A stretch of DNA of 64,000 nt. Origin: Jacaranda mimosifolia. Its lineage: Eukaryota; Streptophyta; Magnoliopsida; Lamiales; Bignoniaceae. Shown piece after piece: positions 35,418-46,090 of the stretch (positions within the stretch are counted from its first letter, which is position 1; each line of letters begins with the position of its first letter). The position numbers and the translations under genes were made by a program. The notes beneath the pieces are model-generated. The model was not told where the DNA came from. It saw nothing but the letters and a program-made list of their open reading frames with translations, and made no database searches. The stretch lies in the NCBI GenBank assembly GCA_018894105.1, contig CM032117.1, forward strand, positions 40,094,501 through 40,158,500, in the 5' to 3' direction.

Positions 35418-35925
35418 TTATATACTATTAACAATATATAATTTTTATATAATTATATAGTATTTGATTTATATAAATACGTTATATATTTTATAAATAT
35501 GAAATTATTTAGTTTTGATAATTATATATATATATGTATGTATATATTTTATGAATATTAAATAATGTTTAATTTATATAAATATGTTATATGTTTCATA
35601 AATATAAAATTATTTAATTTTAAATTAAATAAAAGGAAAAATATATATATTTTATACATATGAATATGGATATGTCATAAATAATTTTATATATATGTAT
35701 GTATATATAATTTTTTAAATAATAATAGTATTTAATGTATATAAATATGTTATGAATAATTTCATATGTATATATATAATTTTATATGTGTGTGTGTGTG
35801 TGTGATTTTATATATATGAATGTATATAATTTTTTATAAACATTATATAATATTTGATTTATATAAATATGTTATATATTTTATAAATATGAAATTATTT
35901 AGTATTTGATTTATACCATTCAGGG
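35418..35925. repeat. AT-rich repeat block 2
   Basis: Separates the two viral blocks. Its left part repeats block 1 (25577-25712). Its remainder matches block 3 (41325-42059), with words such as gtatttgatttatataaat and ataaaattatttaatttta, and it contains a (TG)n run at about 35786-35803. Confidence 0.8.
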
Positions 35926-36649
35926 GCAGGACTGGGAAATGTTAAGAATTTAAGGATCTAAGGGCCAACCATGAGAGGTGGCAGTGTAGGTAGAACCAGC
36001 CATGTAGGCGGTATTTTACTCAGGATCTCTAACTGTTGAGTTCTAATTACATATCAAGTTAGGCCCAATAACGCCCTAAATGCCTTCCACATGGCTTCAG
36101 CGGGAAAACCAGGGCACACCCCAAGATCCATAATTAAAACTGCCTATTAAAATCCCGAAACCCCTTTTTTCCTCCTATCCTTTTTAGCATTTCCAGATAC
36201 TTTTCCTTATAGCATGAGAATCATCATGCCTTACTAGTATAAAGAAATATGTAATCCAACACAGAATCAAATTAGCCTGCCATTCAGGCTAATATTCAAC
36301 AATATAAAGAAATATTAATTCAAAACAAAAATTTAAAAGTACCTGAAGAAAACTTTGAAGAACTTCAGTCTTCAATTATATTTGAATATATGAAGGATAA
36401 AAATTTACAGAGATGTATACAAAGGATGGTATGGAGAGCTCTAGCTGGCTTCTGCCTAAAATTGAAGTGGCATTTCCCATTTATAGACAAATTAGGCTGG
36501 ACTTCAAAACTTAAAACAAAACTTTTTTGTGAAAATTTCACATCCGAATAATACTATTACAAAAGTAACTTTATAAAAGTCAAAAAGTCAATAGTATTTT
36601 ACTGCTGATTTGTCCATTCTGGTCGGAATTGGTTGATAGGTCTTTATCC
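35926..36649 (-). promoter_or_regulatory. Viral intergenic region with promoter, segment B
   Basis: The fullest copy. Reading on the minus strand: end of ORF2, TATA box (complement of catttataga, 36478-36487), leader, the gggtttcggga and gggtgtgccct phrases, and a final cctgcccctgaatggtat that is the first half of the primer site before AT-rich repeat cuts in at about 35925. The TATA box and the spacing to the primer site fit a pararetroviral promoter driving a genome-length transcript. Confidence 0.75.
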
Positions 36650-37709
36650 TTATCTGGTTGATGATTCTTCAGACTTCTTTTTGATATTATCTTATATTGT
36701 TTCTGTAAGATGATCAAAAATATCTTCAATTGAAGGTTCTTCTTCCTCATAAGGATCTTGAGATTTTCCTGCAAGACAATTATATTGGTTTTCTCCTTTC
36801 AATGAAGTAGCCATTGAGGAATTGGATTTATTATCCATCTCAACATCTAAATGTTTCATCAAATCTTTCTTCATTTCTTCGATATATGATTCCACCATTT
36901 CTTCTTGGAAATTACTCCTTTTTTCATTTACATTTTTCTCATAATATGTTGAAAACTTCTGGGCGATTCCCTTTGTTGCTTGGCCTTAATTAGCTGCTGA
37001 TATTCTGAATTTTTTTCTTGGATATGATCCAACGTTTCTTGTCCATAACATACTCCTGTTTCTTTGTCTTTTAAGAGCATTTTGTTCCAGAATTTTATGA
37101 AGAAGATTCTCCTTAAGCATGTAATATTTTGTTGAGTATGATCAACTTTTGGCGCCCATTTCCATATCCAGAGGATAGAGAACTCAATAAAGAAATACAT
37201 TGGGGCCATTCCCTCAATCCACTTATTTTGGTGCTCCAAATTGATAAGTTTTGGTGAAGTATTCATCCATCTATATAATAACCTTTAAAAGGTTCAGGAA
37301 GAATTTTTATTGATGGACCATAATTAATCCACCATTCATGAAACCAATTAGGAAGCTCTCGTTTATAAGCTTCAGAGCAAACTTTTATAAACCAAGAATG
37401 TTTTTTCTTTGGATTTTCATAAAGTAAGGCTTTATTATATGCCTCAATATAATCCCAGTAATTAAATTTGATTGGAGTCTTTAACTCCTGATGAAAATAT
37501 TCCTTTTCCCTTAGGGTACTGATTCCCCATTCTTCAGATGATATAATCTTCTTTATTATAATTTTGCTAAAATTGAAACTTAATCGACTATTAGTCAGAT
37601 AAAAATGATTGATTTCACAAGATCCTGTGCTTATGAGTATATTCTCATAGTGTGGCCTTTGTTTATAAGATCTTGCAGCATATGATATTGTATCAAGGTA
37701 CCTTTGCAT
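36650..37709 (-). pseudogene. Viral ORF2-type protein, segment B (broken)
   Basis: A separate long coding unit follows RNase H. Pieces: 37263-37709 (148 codons, with SWFIKVCSEAYKRELPNWFH and EWWINYGPSIKILPEPF), 36928-37266 (FFIEFSILWIWKWAPKV, KFWNKMLLKDKETG) and the acidic tail 36655-36898 (CLAGKSQDPYEEEEPSIED). A stop at 37263, a shift near 36930 and a taa in TETI|DNIKKK split it. A Trp-rich SWFI...PNWF...WW pattern after pol recurs in endogenous caulimovirids annotated as a second ORF; its function is unknown to me. It is absent from segment A and mostly deleted in D. Confidence 0.65.
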
Positions 37710-38022
37710 TAAGGTTCATGGCTCATCTTGCCGTTGTAGATCTTTATTTTCCAAGAGTAGTATTACTTCTCTGGACAAGCTTTTTTCATATGTGGAAGAA
37801 TCATCATTTTCTTCCTAAGCAGTAACATTAGCATAAGAGAAGGTATTACCTTTCTGTTGATCTTTTTGTTTCTTGTATTCAAGAAATTCTTTGAAAAGGG
37901 GATCATCTGGGATATTACCCTGTGCAATATTGGAGGATATTAACCACTAAGTACCATGTTGAATAATAGTTTTCCTCTTCCACCTCTATTAGAGGGGAAG
38001 TTTTGACCCCTTCCTTGTAGGA
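37710..38022 (-). other. Viral spacer between RNase H and ORF2, segment B
   Basis: About 310 bases with stops in all frames between the pol stop (tga, complement at 38023-38025) and the first clear ORF2 frame. It may hold the worn N-terminus of ORF2, because partial Ser/Glu-rich reading (EDDSSTYEKSLSREV) is visible near 37760-37810. Confidence 0.4.
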
Positions 38023-39520
38023 TCATTCCTGCAAATACTCACGAGAAAGAAAGTCAGGCAAACTATTAGATGTGCCTTTCTTATAATGGATTTCAAAATC
38101 AAAAGGAGCTAAATGAGCTTGCCATCTAGCAAACATTTGCTTAGAAACATCATGTTTAAAATCTTTATTAAACATATATTTTGCAGATTGACAACCTATT
38201 TTTATAATAAATTTTTTATTATATTAATCATCTTGAAATTTCAAAACACACTTTACTATTGCTAGAATCTCTTTTGCAATAGTAGCATAATTCTTTTGAC
38301 TATTATTCCATTTTCCTGAATAAAATCTAACAAGATATTCTTGTTTAGTATCTGGATGAATTTGTTTTAAAATACCTCCATAACCTATATCAGAATCATC
38401 AGTTTCTATAATTTTATTCCAATTAGGATTAGCAAGCATAAGACAAGGAAGATTATTAACCTTTTGTTTTATTTTTCTAACAACATCAGTATGTTGTTCT
38501 GTCCAAGGTTTAGGAATCTTTTTTAATCTATCATAATGAATAGCGGTATCTTCTGCTAGATTTTTATAATAAGCAGAAACATAACTGAGACTTCCAAGAA
38601 ACCTTTGTAATTGAGTCTAATAAGTAATTTTATCAGGAAATTTAGAAGTAAATTATATGCTTCTATTAATAGGAATTATTTTTCCTTTTTCTATATTATG
38701 ACCAAGAAATCTAACTTTTGTTTGAAAAATATTCATTTTTGTTCTAGATATGACTAAACCATTTTGGTTAATAATTTTCTTGAAAGTATCAAGATGTTTA
38801 AAATGCATTTCAATAGTTTTAGAAAAAACTAATATATCATCAATACAAACTATTATAAATTCACTATAAGGAATGAATATATCATTCATAATTTTTTGAA
38901 ATTCTGAAGGAGCATCCTTCAGACCAAATGGCATAACATTCCATTCAAATTGTCCTATTAGAACATTAAAAGCAGTTTTATATTTATCTTCTTTAGCAAT
39001 TTGAACATTCCAATATCCTGATTTTAAATCAAAATTTGAAAATATGAAAGCTTCATAAAGTCTATCAAGTAAATCTTTTTATTAGGAATAGGATATCTTA
39101 TCCATTTTAAAACTTTATTAAGAGGTTTATAATTAATAACAAGGCGAGGTATTCCTCTTTCTTGTTCTGAATGTTTATTAACATAAAAAGCAGTACAAGA
39201 CCAAGAAGATTTAGAATGGTTTATTAAACCCTTTTGTAAAAGAGAATCAATTTCTTTTTTACATAATTCTAAATATTCAGAATTCATCTATTCCAGAAAG
39301 CATTTGGATGATCATTACAAATTTCTAAAGAAAATTGACTAATTATTAATTTAATCTTATCCTGTAATTTAGGATTTTGAAGTTTTTCATCAACTGTTAA
39401 AATATTAATTTCTTCTTTCAAGAAATTAATTTGATGATTTTTTGCTATAAGCAAATCATGAATTTGATGTAAAACTCTAGTAAAAGGTACAGTTATAAAC
39501 TAAAAATTGATTTCCTTTTC
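38023..39520 (-). pseudogene. Viral reverse transcriptase and RNase H, segment B
   Basis: RNase H is best seen here: ETDDSDIGYGGILKQ (about 38365-38410), YSGKWNNSQKNYATIAKEI, then a stop, QMFARWQAHLAPFDFEIHYK and KGTSNSLPDFLSRE at the C-terminal end, stop at 38023. The reverse-transcriptase part has catalytic CIDDILVFS (YIDD with Tyr to Cys) in the frame 38653-38934 and GIPRLVINYKPLNK in 39024-39287. A deletion at about 39285 removes the stretch before it, and several stops occur. Confidence 0.85.
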
Positions 39521-40216
39521 TTCTAAGGTTCCTTTGAAACCTTTTTCATCAATATTTTGTATAGAAAATATTTCCTTTAAAAATGGAGTACCAAGTATAA
39601 CTTGGTTAGTTATATTTTTAACAAGTAAAACTTGTAGGAATACAAGTATTATTCTTGCAAATATATGCTTTTGGTAATTTATATTGAATATCTAATTTCT
39701 GACCATTAGCAGAACTAAGAGTATGAGTAGTTTTATAAAAATACCTGGTAGGGATTATCCTTCATGTATACAATTCAAATCTGCTCCACTATCAATTAAA
39801 GCAGTTAATTCCTTTTTAAAATTATTGTCAATAAGTAAAGTAATTTTTATAATCCATTTTTGAGATGTAATCATCTCTAGAGTAGATAGAAAATTATCAT
39901 TATTAGGAAATCTTATTATTTCATCAAAATTTTTATTATGAAAACTCATACTTTTATTATTACTTTCTAAAATAGAAATTCTTTCATCGAGACATTTATT
40001 TTCTTGTTTAAGATTATAAATCTCATTTTTCAAATTATTAATCTCTACAGTTAAATCATGAACTGTAATAGGAGTTTCAATTTTTTATCTTTGTTTTAAA
40101 AAATTTTGAACCTTAGCTATAGAATAAGGTTTTAGTGAAGTATAAACCTTTTGATTATCATCAAAATTATTATAAGTATTAGAAGAAGAAGTACTTGGAG
40201 TATATTGATAAGAATT
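39521..40216 (-). pseudogene. Viral protease and coiled-coil region, segment B
   Basis: The frame 39755-40033 has the coiled coil (NEIYNLKQENKCLDERISIL) and protease core LIDSGADLNC. Upstream, to about 40205, PSTSSSNTYNNFDDNQKVY-like sequence of the linker is visible. A stop right after IHEG and small indels disable it. The segment begins abruptly at the foldback junction near 40213, so the knuckle and capsid are absent. Confidence 0.75.
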
Positions 40217-40248
40217 AACATTTCCCAGTCCTGCCCCTGGGAAATGTT
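40213..40248. repeat. Foldback at junction of segments B and C
   Basis: ttaacatttcccag (40213-40226) and ctgggaaatgttaa (40235-40248) are perfect 14-base inverted arms around an 8-base loop. The right arm is normal intergenic-region sequence; the left arm is its inverted copy, placed exactly where the coat/protease fragment of B starts. Confidence 0.85.
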
Positions 40249-40944
40249 AAGAATTCAAGGATCTAAGGGCCAGCCAGGAGAGGCGGTAGAACCAGCCATG
40301 TATGCGGTATTTTACTCAGGATCTCTAACTGTCGAGTTCTAATTACAGATCAAGTTAGGCCCAACAATGCCTTAAACACCTTCCACATGGCTTCAGCGGG
40401 GAAACTAGGGCACACCCCAAGATCCATAATTAAAACTGCTTGTTAAAATCCCGAAACCCCCTTTTTCCTCCTATCCTTCTTAGCATTTCCAGATACTTTT
40501 CCTTGTAGCATGAGAATCATCATGCCTTACTAGTATAAAAAAATATGTAGTCCACACAGAATCAAATTAGCCTTCCATTCAGGATAATATTCAACAATAT
40601 AAAGAAATATCAATTGAAAACAAAAATTTAAAAGTACCTGAAGAAAACTTTGAAGAACTTCAGTCTTCAATTATATTTGAATATACAAAGGATAAAAATT
40701 TACAGAGATGTATACAAAGGAGGGTATGGGAATCTCTAGCTGGCTTCTGCCTAAAATTGAAGTGGCATTTCCTATTTATAGACAAATTAGACTGGACTTC
40801 AAAACTTAAAACAAACTTTTTTGCGAAAATTTCGCATCCAAATAATACTATTACAAAAGTGACTTTATAAAAGTAAAAAAGTCAATAGTATTTTACTGTT
40901 GATTTGTCCATTCTTGTCGGAATTGGTTGACAGGTCTTTATCCT
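40235..40944 (-). promoter_or_regulatory. Viral intergenic region with promoter, segment C
   Basis: Third minus-strand copy of the intergenic region, with TATA box (complement of ctatttataga, 40772-40782). It runs from just after the ORF2 tail to tttcccagggg, a few bases short of the primer site. Confidence 0.75.
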
Positions 40945-41003
40945 TGAAGGTTCTTCTTCCTCATAAGGATCTTGAGATTCTCCTGCAAGACAATTATATT
41001 GAT
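40945..41003 (-). pseudogene. Scrap of viral ORF2 tail, segment C
   Basis: About 60 bases encode QYNCLAGESQDPYEEEEPS, the acidic tail region of ORF2, joined upstream to the movement-protein fragment and downstream, after loss of the last part of the tail, to the intergenic region. Confidence 0.75.
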
Positions 41004-41318
41004 TTTCTTTGTAGTAATCTATATTAGATCTACTTAAAAGTTTCAAGATTTTTTCATTTCCATCTAATATAATGGATTCTTCTGTTGTTTTAACTATTTG
41101 TTTTAAACCAAGTTTCTCAAAAGTACCGAATCGGTGTATAACCTTCTGTTCTACTTTAGGAATAGTCCATTTATTAGGTAAATCAATATTATGAGGAATA
41201 TCATATTCTTAATTGATACTGTTTTTAACAGTATCTCTCTTCCTTATAATATTCATAATTGAATAAATCTATGTTGGACTTCCATAAATCAATATACTAT
41301 TCAAGCACCATGGCTCCG
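41004..41318 (-). pseudogene. N-terminal movement-protein fragment, segment C
   Basis: Matches the first 105 codons or so of 26061-26507: the start codon beside the primer site, the RRKRDTVKN-like region, then DLPNKWTIPKVEQKVIHRFG and TFEKLGLKQIVKTTEESI. It breaks in NIDYYKEN, before the conserved 30K core, and joins the ORF2 tail. A premature stop sits five codons from the start. Confidence 0.8.
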
Positions 41319-41324
41319 ATACCT
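41309..41324 (-). other. tRNA-Met primer site, segment C
   Basis: On the minus strand ggtatcggagccatgg, which differs by about one base from the expected ggtatcagagccatgg. AT-rich repeat (gaaattatttag) abuts it directly. Confidence 0.75.
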
Positions 41325-42059
41325 GGGAAATTATTTAGTTTTGATAATTTTATATATATGTATGTATACATAATTTATAAATATTACATAATATTTAATT
41401 TATATAAATATGTTATATGTTTCATAAATATAAAATTATTTAATTTTAGATTAAACAAAAGGAAAAATATATATTTTATATATATATATATATGTATGTA
41501 TATATAATTTTTTAAATAATAAATAGTGTTTAATGTATATAAATATGTTATGAATAATTTTATATGCATATATATATATATAAGTTTATATATATGTGAT
41601 TATATATATATGAATGTATATAATATTTTATAAATATTATATAGTATTTGATTTATATAAATATGTTATATATTTTATAAATATGAAATTATTTAGTTTT
41701 GATAATTATATATATATGTATGTATGTATAATTTTATAAATATTAAATATTATTTAATTTATATAGATATGTCATATATTTCATAAATATAAAATTATTT
41801 AATTTTAGATTAAAAAAAGAAAAAGAAATATATATATATATATATATGTATATGTTATAAATAATTTTATATACATATATATTATGCATATACGTATTTA
41901 TATAATTTTTTATATGTATATAATTATATATAAATATATGTATAGATATATAATTTTATAAACATTAGATAGTATTTAACTTATATAAATATCTTATGTA
42001 TTTATAAATACATAAGATATTTAATTTAGATTAAATAAAAGAAAAAGAAAAATATAAGG
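41325..42059. repeat. AT-rich repeat block 3
   Basis: Two cycles of a roughly 380-base AT-rich unit (gtatttgatttatataaat ... aaattatttaattttagatt) similar to block 2. The frames at 41259-41507 (+) and 41384-41569 (-) are AT shadows. Confidence 0.8.
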
Positions 42060-42237
42060 ATATAAAATAATTATATATGAGGGTATTTTCATCCTTTCAA
42101 TAGCAAATTCAACTCAAATAGATGAAAGGGGCTAGTGATCCAAATTTTAAAAACATAAGGGGGCGTTTCACCCTTTTTTTTCCACAGGGGGGTAAACCGC
42201 CTATTTTGTATAATATAGGGTGGTAAAAAGATTTTAA
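42060..42237 (+). repeat. Right end of composite element
   Basis: Imperfect inverted counterpart of 25223-25420. It ends gggtggtaaaaagattttaa before the second 13-bp repeat. Confidence 0.5.
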
Positions 42238-42250
42238 CCCTATAATTACG
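42238..42250. repeat. 13-bp direct repeat, right copy
   Basis: ccctataattacg, identical to 25210-25222. Confidence 0.7.
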
Positions 42251-44568
42251 TATCGATGTGTCTGTTTACAATATAACTTCAATATGAGAAAATTTATATT
42301 TATATCTATATCTATCTGTCTATCTATATCTATACCACCTATAAAAGTACGAATGAGTATAATGGTTTCTTCTCTTTTATGTGAGGACAAAAATATCCCT
42401 CTCTAATAATATTGGCACATTTAATGCACATGGTTTAATGATAATTATAATTAAATTAAATTTATTTTTAATTTTTAATTATAATCATGTATATACATTG
42501 TATTTAATAATATATGTATTTAGACTCATAGAAAATAATAATTATAATTAAATACCTCAAGTCTTTCATCTTATGTAATATATATACATCAAATGTATAT
42601 AATTGAATTTATTACATGTATTATAAATTAAATATATTATTTATTAGAATTATAAAAAATAATAATTATATTAAAATAATTAAATAAAATTTCTACTTAT
42701 CATGTGTAACTCATAGTATTTTTTATTTTGTTTTGGAAAAAAATAAATTAAGTTGAAAATGAAACCAAACATAGTCTTAATTCTTTTAGATAGTAAGTGT
42801 AACTAACCTAGATATAAAAATAGATAGATTAGCATATGAAAATATGGCATGCAAGGCTTAGCACCAATTAATTAAAATATTTACAAAAGTGGAAATGTAG
42901 AATGAACATAGGCTGTCTATTTCGTTCAGTCTATTTCGTTCATCTCACATACACTACTACTGTGTAATAATGTGACCAGCCATTAGGTTCTCATCACTAA
43001 TCAACTTCGAAGGTGATGCAAAAAGTGTAAAATTGATGTAGTGGTTAGCCAAACACGTCATCATCTAACTACAAGCTTTGAAACAAAGTGTAGTTATAAT
43101 AAATTATTATATTGAAGCTTCAAAATTCTACATTTATATTTATCAATACTTGACTTTGAAAAATAAAAAGGTTAATGATCCAACATTCTATAGTTGAGGA
43201 ATTTTGGTTATGATTCCACCTATTTGTGGTAATTATGTACTTCATTTTCGATTATTCATTTGAATCAATTGTTTATTGGGAATTAATTTCTTGATATATT
43301 TATAATGTAGCGATGCATGCAATTGCCTAAAAGCAAATAGCCAGTTGAAAAAAGTTGGTTTTATTTATTAACATCATAGCAGCATCATATGTAGTCTCTA
43401 ACAAATGATCTGCTTCATTGTTGATTAACATTATTGTACAACAATGCACTCACCATTCACTTAAGAGAACAAATTAAAAACAAACTCTTTCCCATTGATA
43501 TTACACTCACAAAAAATATTAACTATAATGAATTAAATTAAGTTTTCCACTTAACATATTATATATCAAATATATATACGTACATTGTATTTATTAAATT
43601 TATCCAAATTAAGTGTATTTTTAATTAGACATATAGAAAATAATAATTATATAAAATTAATTAAATCAAAATTTCCTACTTAACAAATGTAATTACATGT
43701 ACATATTGAAACTTATCCTTTTGCCAACATATTTAACTGAACTCATAGAAAATAACAATTAAATTTTATCCCCATCTAATGAGACTATTACTATGACATT
43801 CAATACATATGGTTTTATGATAAACTACAACCAGATTAAGTTCATTCTAATTAGACTCATAAAAAAATAACTAAATTGAAATTAATTAATGAGGAAGATA
43901 CTTCATAAAGACATTTGTGCAGACATTCATTCTACACTCTCACTCAGTGAAATAAGAAAAGAAATATTTTCTATATATTAAAATATGTGCTCAATTCAAA
44001 TATAATAGTACAATGAATATGACAAAGAACAAGAATATATTATTTAATTAAAAAAAAAAGAATGAATTAAGTCTTACAATTACATGTTTAATTAATGAGG
44101 AAAAGAGAATGTTATTTCATGAATGCATTCGTACAAATATGGGTTCTTTTTAAAAATATTTATTATATATCAAAGTAGGTTTCAAACTCATATTTAATAT
44201 TATATTTAATATAATAATGAAAAAGAATAAACTAAGTTTATTTTAATTTTTTTATATTTTCATTTATTTATGTATTTAAATATATTTTGGTTAATTTTTA
44301 CATCAAATGATGCACACATAGCAAAAGGTGCTTTTCATGTTGTATCACAAATTTGATAAAATTTTTTAATATTTTTTATTTAAGTTAAAGATAAATAATA
44401 GTCAAAAGAAAAAGAAATATATAGTTGATAGCTCTATTAGAAGCCGTAAAAAAGAATCAACAAACATTTTATTTCTTTAAATAGCCTTTCTAAATAAATT
44501 ACTTTTCAATTAAAATAATAATGTGGCATTACTAACTTTAAATAATTATTATTAAAATGAGAATAGAA

Positions 44569-44574
<6 letters not shown>

Positions 44575-44604
<30 letters not shown>
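44575..44604. repeat. (TG)n microsatellite
   Basis: About 15 uninterrupted tg units. Confidence 0.95.
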
Positions 44605-44606
<2 letters not shown>

Positions 44607-46052
44607 TTTATTTTCATCAAATAACCTTTTGAATGGTCAAACAAAATTTTTTATTTGGAGCGTGACGATGGATGAGGAAGATCTTGTTAAGACCAAGTTT
44701 CACAAGATTTAGTTAATCATATGATAAATATCGTTAAAGTATACATCAACAACATAAAGTAGAATTCACTTATTATATAATTGACTCAGCTTGATCAGAT
44801 TTACTTAAGATTTGAAATTTTTCAGAAAAGTATATATTGTTGGATTGATAGTTATGAAATTCAAACTATTAAGTTTAATAAATATTTGTTTGATTTTAAT
44901 ATATAATAATATTAATCTAACAGAGTGAAGTATTTTCTATCAACAATATAAAATAGAATATCAATAAATACGTTTTATTGGATAAATATCACATTAGCCA
45001 TATGTCTTCATCCATACCCTACAAAATATATAATCCTTAGGTATGATATATACCCCACTAAGTACATAGTATCCGACAGTCTAAAACCCTTATATTTTTT
45101 ATATGCTCAACATTAAATAATTAATAAAGTACAAATATTTATTTTAAACAATGGATTTCATTTAGGTCTATATTACATTAATTGCCAACTTAATTCATAA
45201 TCTAACTCTTATAGATTTATGAAGAAACTACCAAACATTTAAGGAAATAATTTTCACATTTTTTTGACAAAAAGAAAAGTTATAAATACTACAATATTTT
45301 TATTTTCACAATGGTACTTAAATGTTTAAAATTGATCAGAACTTAACTTTCTCTATTTTGGCTTAACTATGAACAGACGAAAGTGAGAATAGAATCATAA
45401 TAAATAAATTGAACACATGAGAAAATTATTTTTTAATTTTAAATTAAAAAAGTGGTCCATTAAAAACTAAGATGAAATAAGTAATATAAGTTTTATTTAT
45501 TTATCTAAATTTAGAGGAAACCAATTTACAAATCACTTTGAATCACTTGAATCATATTTTTTAGTATTAATTCATAAAATGACAATTGAAATTATTGTTT
45601 AAAAAACCAAAAGGACTTTTCAATTAACAAAATATAAATTAAATTAATATTATGGAATAACAATTGGCACAAATTTAATTCATTAAGAATGATAGAGAAT
45701 AAATTGAAAATAAATGCTTCTTCAAATATCACCCAAAAATGAAAGAATTCAATTGTCGGCTACTATTAGTTATTATATTGTAAAAGATACATATAAATCA
45801 TGTTTTTTAAATATTAAATTGTTAAGATATATTTTATTTTAGTCATTATTCAATTCACACGTTTTCATTGTTCCAATTTTTAGTAAAGTTCTTAAAATGG
45901 TAATGAATCGATGAACTTCTATTTTGAATCAACTTCATGTTTAGTTGATTTAATATAGCATATTTTGATATATATATATATTTAAAATATGATCGCATAT
46001 GGCTATTTAGATACATTTCACCAATATTTTTATATACATGGACATGATTTTC

Positions 46053-46089
<37 letters not shown>

Positions 46090-46090
46090 T
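46053..46090. repeat. (AAT)n microsatellite
   Basis: About 12 uninterrupted aat units; the complementary frame reads poly-Ile and is not a gene. Confidence 0.95.

Larger units (their letters stand above)
35926..41324 (-). mobile_element. Endogenous pararetrovirus block 2 (segments B, C)
   Basis: Two minus-strand segments head to tail: C (40217-41324), a deletion derivative, lies upstream of B (35926-40216), which runs from the coat-protein C-terminal region through protease, reverse transcriptase, RNase H, ORF2 and the intergenic region. The block is flanked on both sides by AT-rich repeat with a shared gaaattatttag. Both outer edges fall at the primer site. It resembles block 1 but is not an exact copy, so the blocks are separate captures or old rearrangements. 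Confidence 0.85.
25223..42237. mobile_element. 17-kb composite insertion (TIR element with viral cargo)
   Basis: Bounded by 13-bp direct repeats. The ends are imperfect inverted repeats: the left starts gggaaaatgtatttatag, and the complement of the right end starts ggttaaaatctttttacc; farther in, both carry ccttatgtttttaaaa in inverted positions. A 9-bp or longer target duplication with long, degenerate inverted ends fits a Mutator-like or foldback-type element, but no transposase is present. Between the ends lie AT-rich repeat blocks and two blocks of endogenous pararetrovirus DNA. Most likely the AT-rich element inserted first and viral DNA was captured later. Confidence 0.55.

Noticed and set aside
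41259..41569. Tyr/Ile-rich frames on both strands
   Set aside because: Produced by AT-rich repeat block 3; no conserved content.
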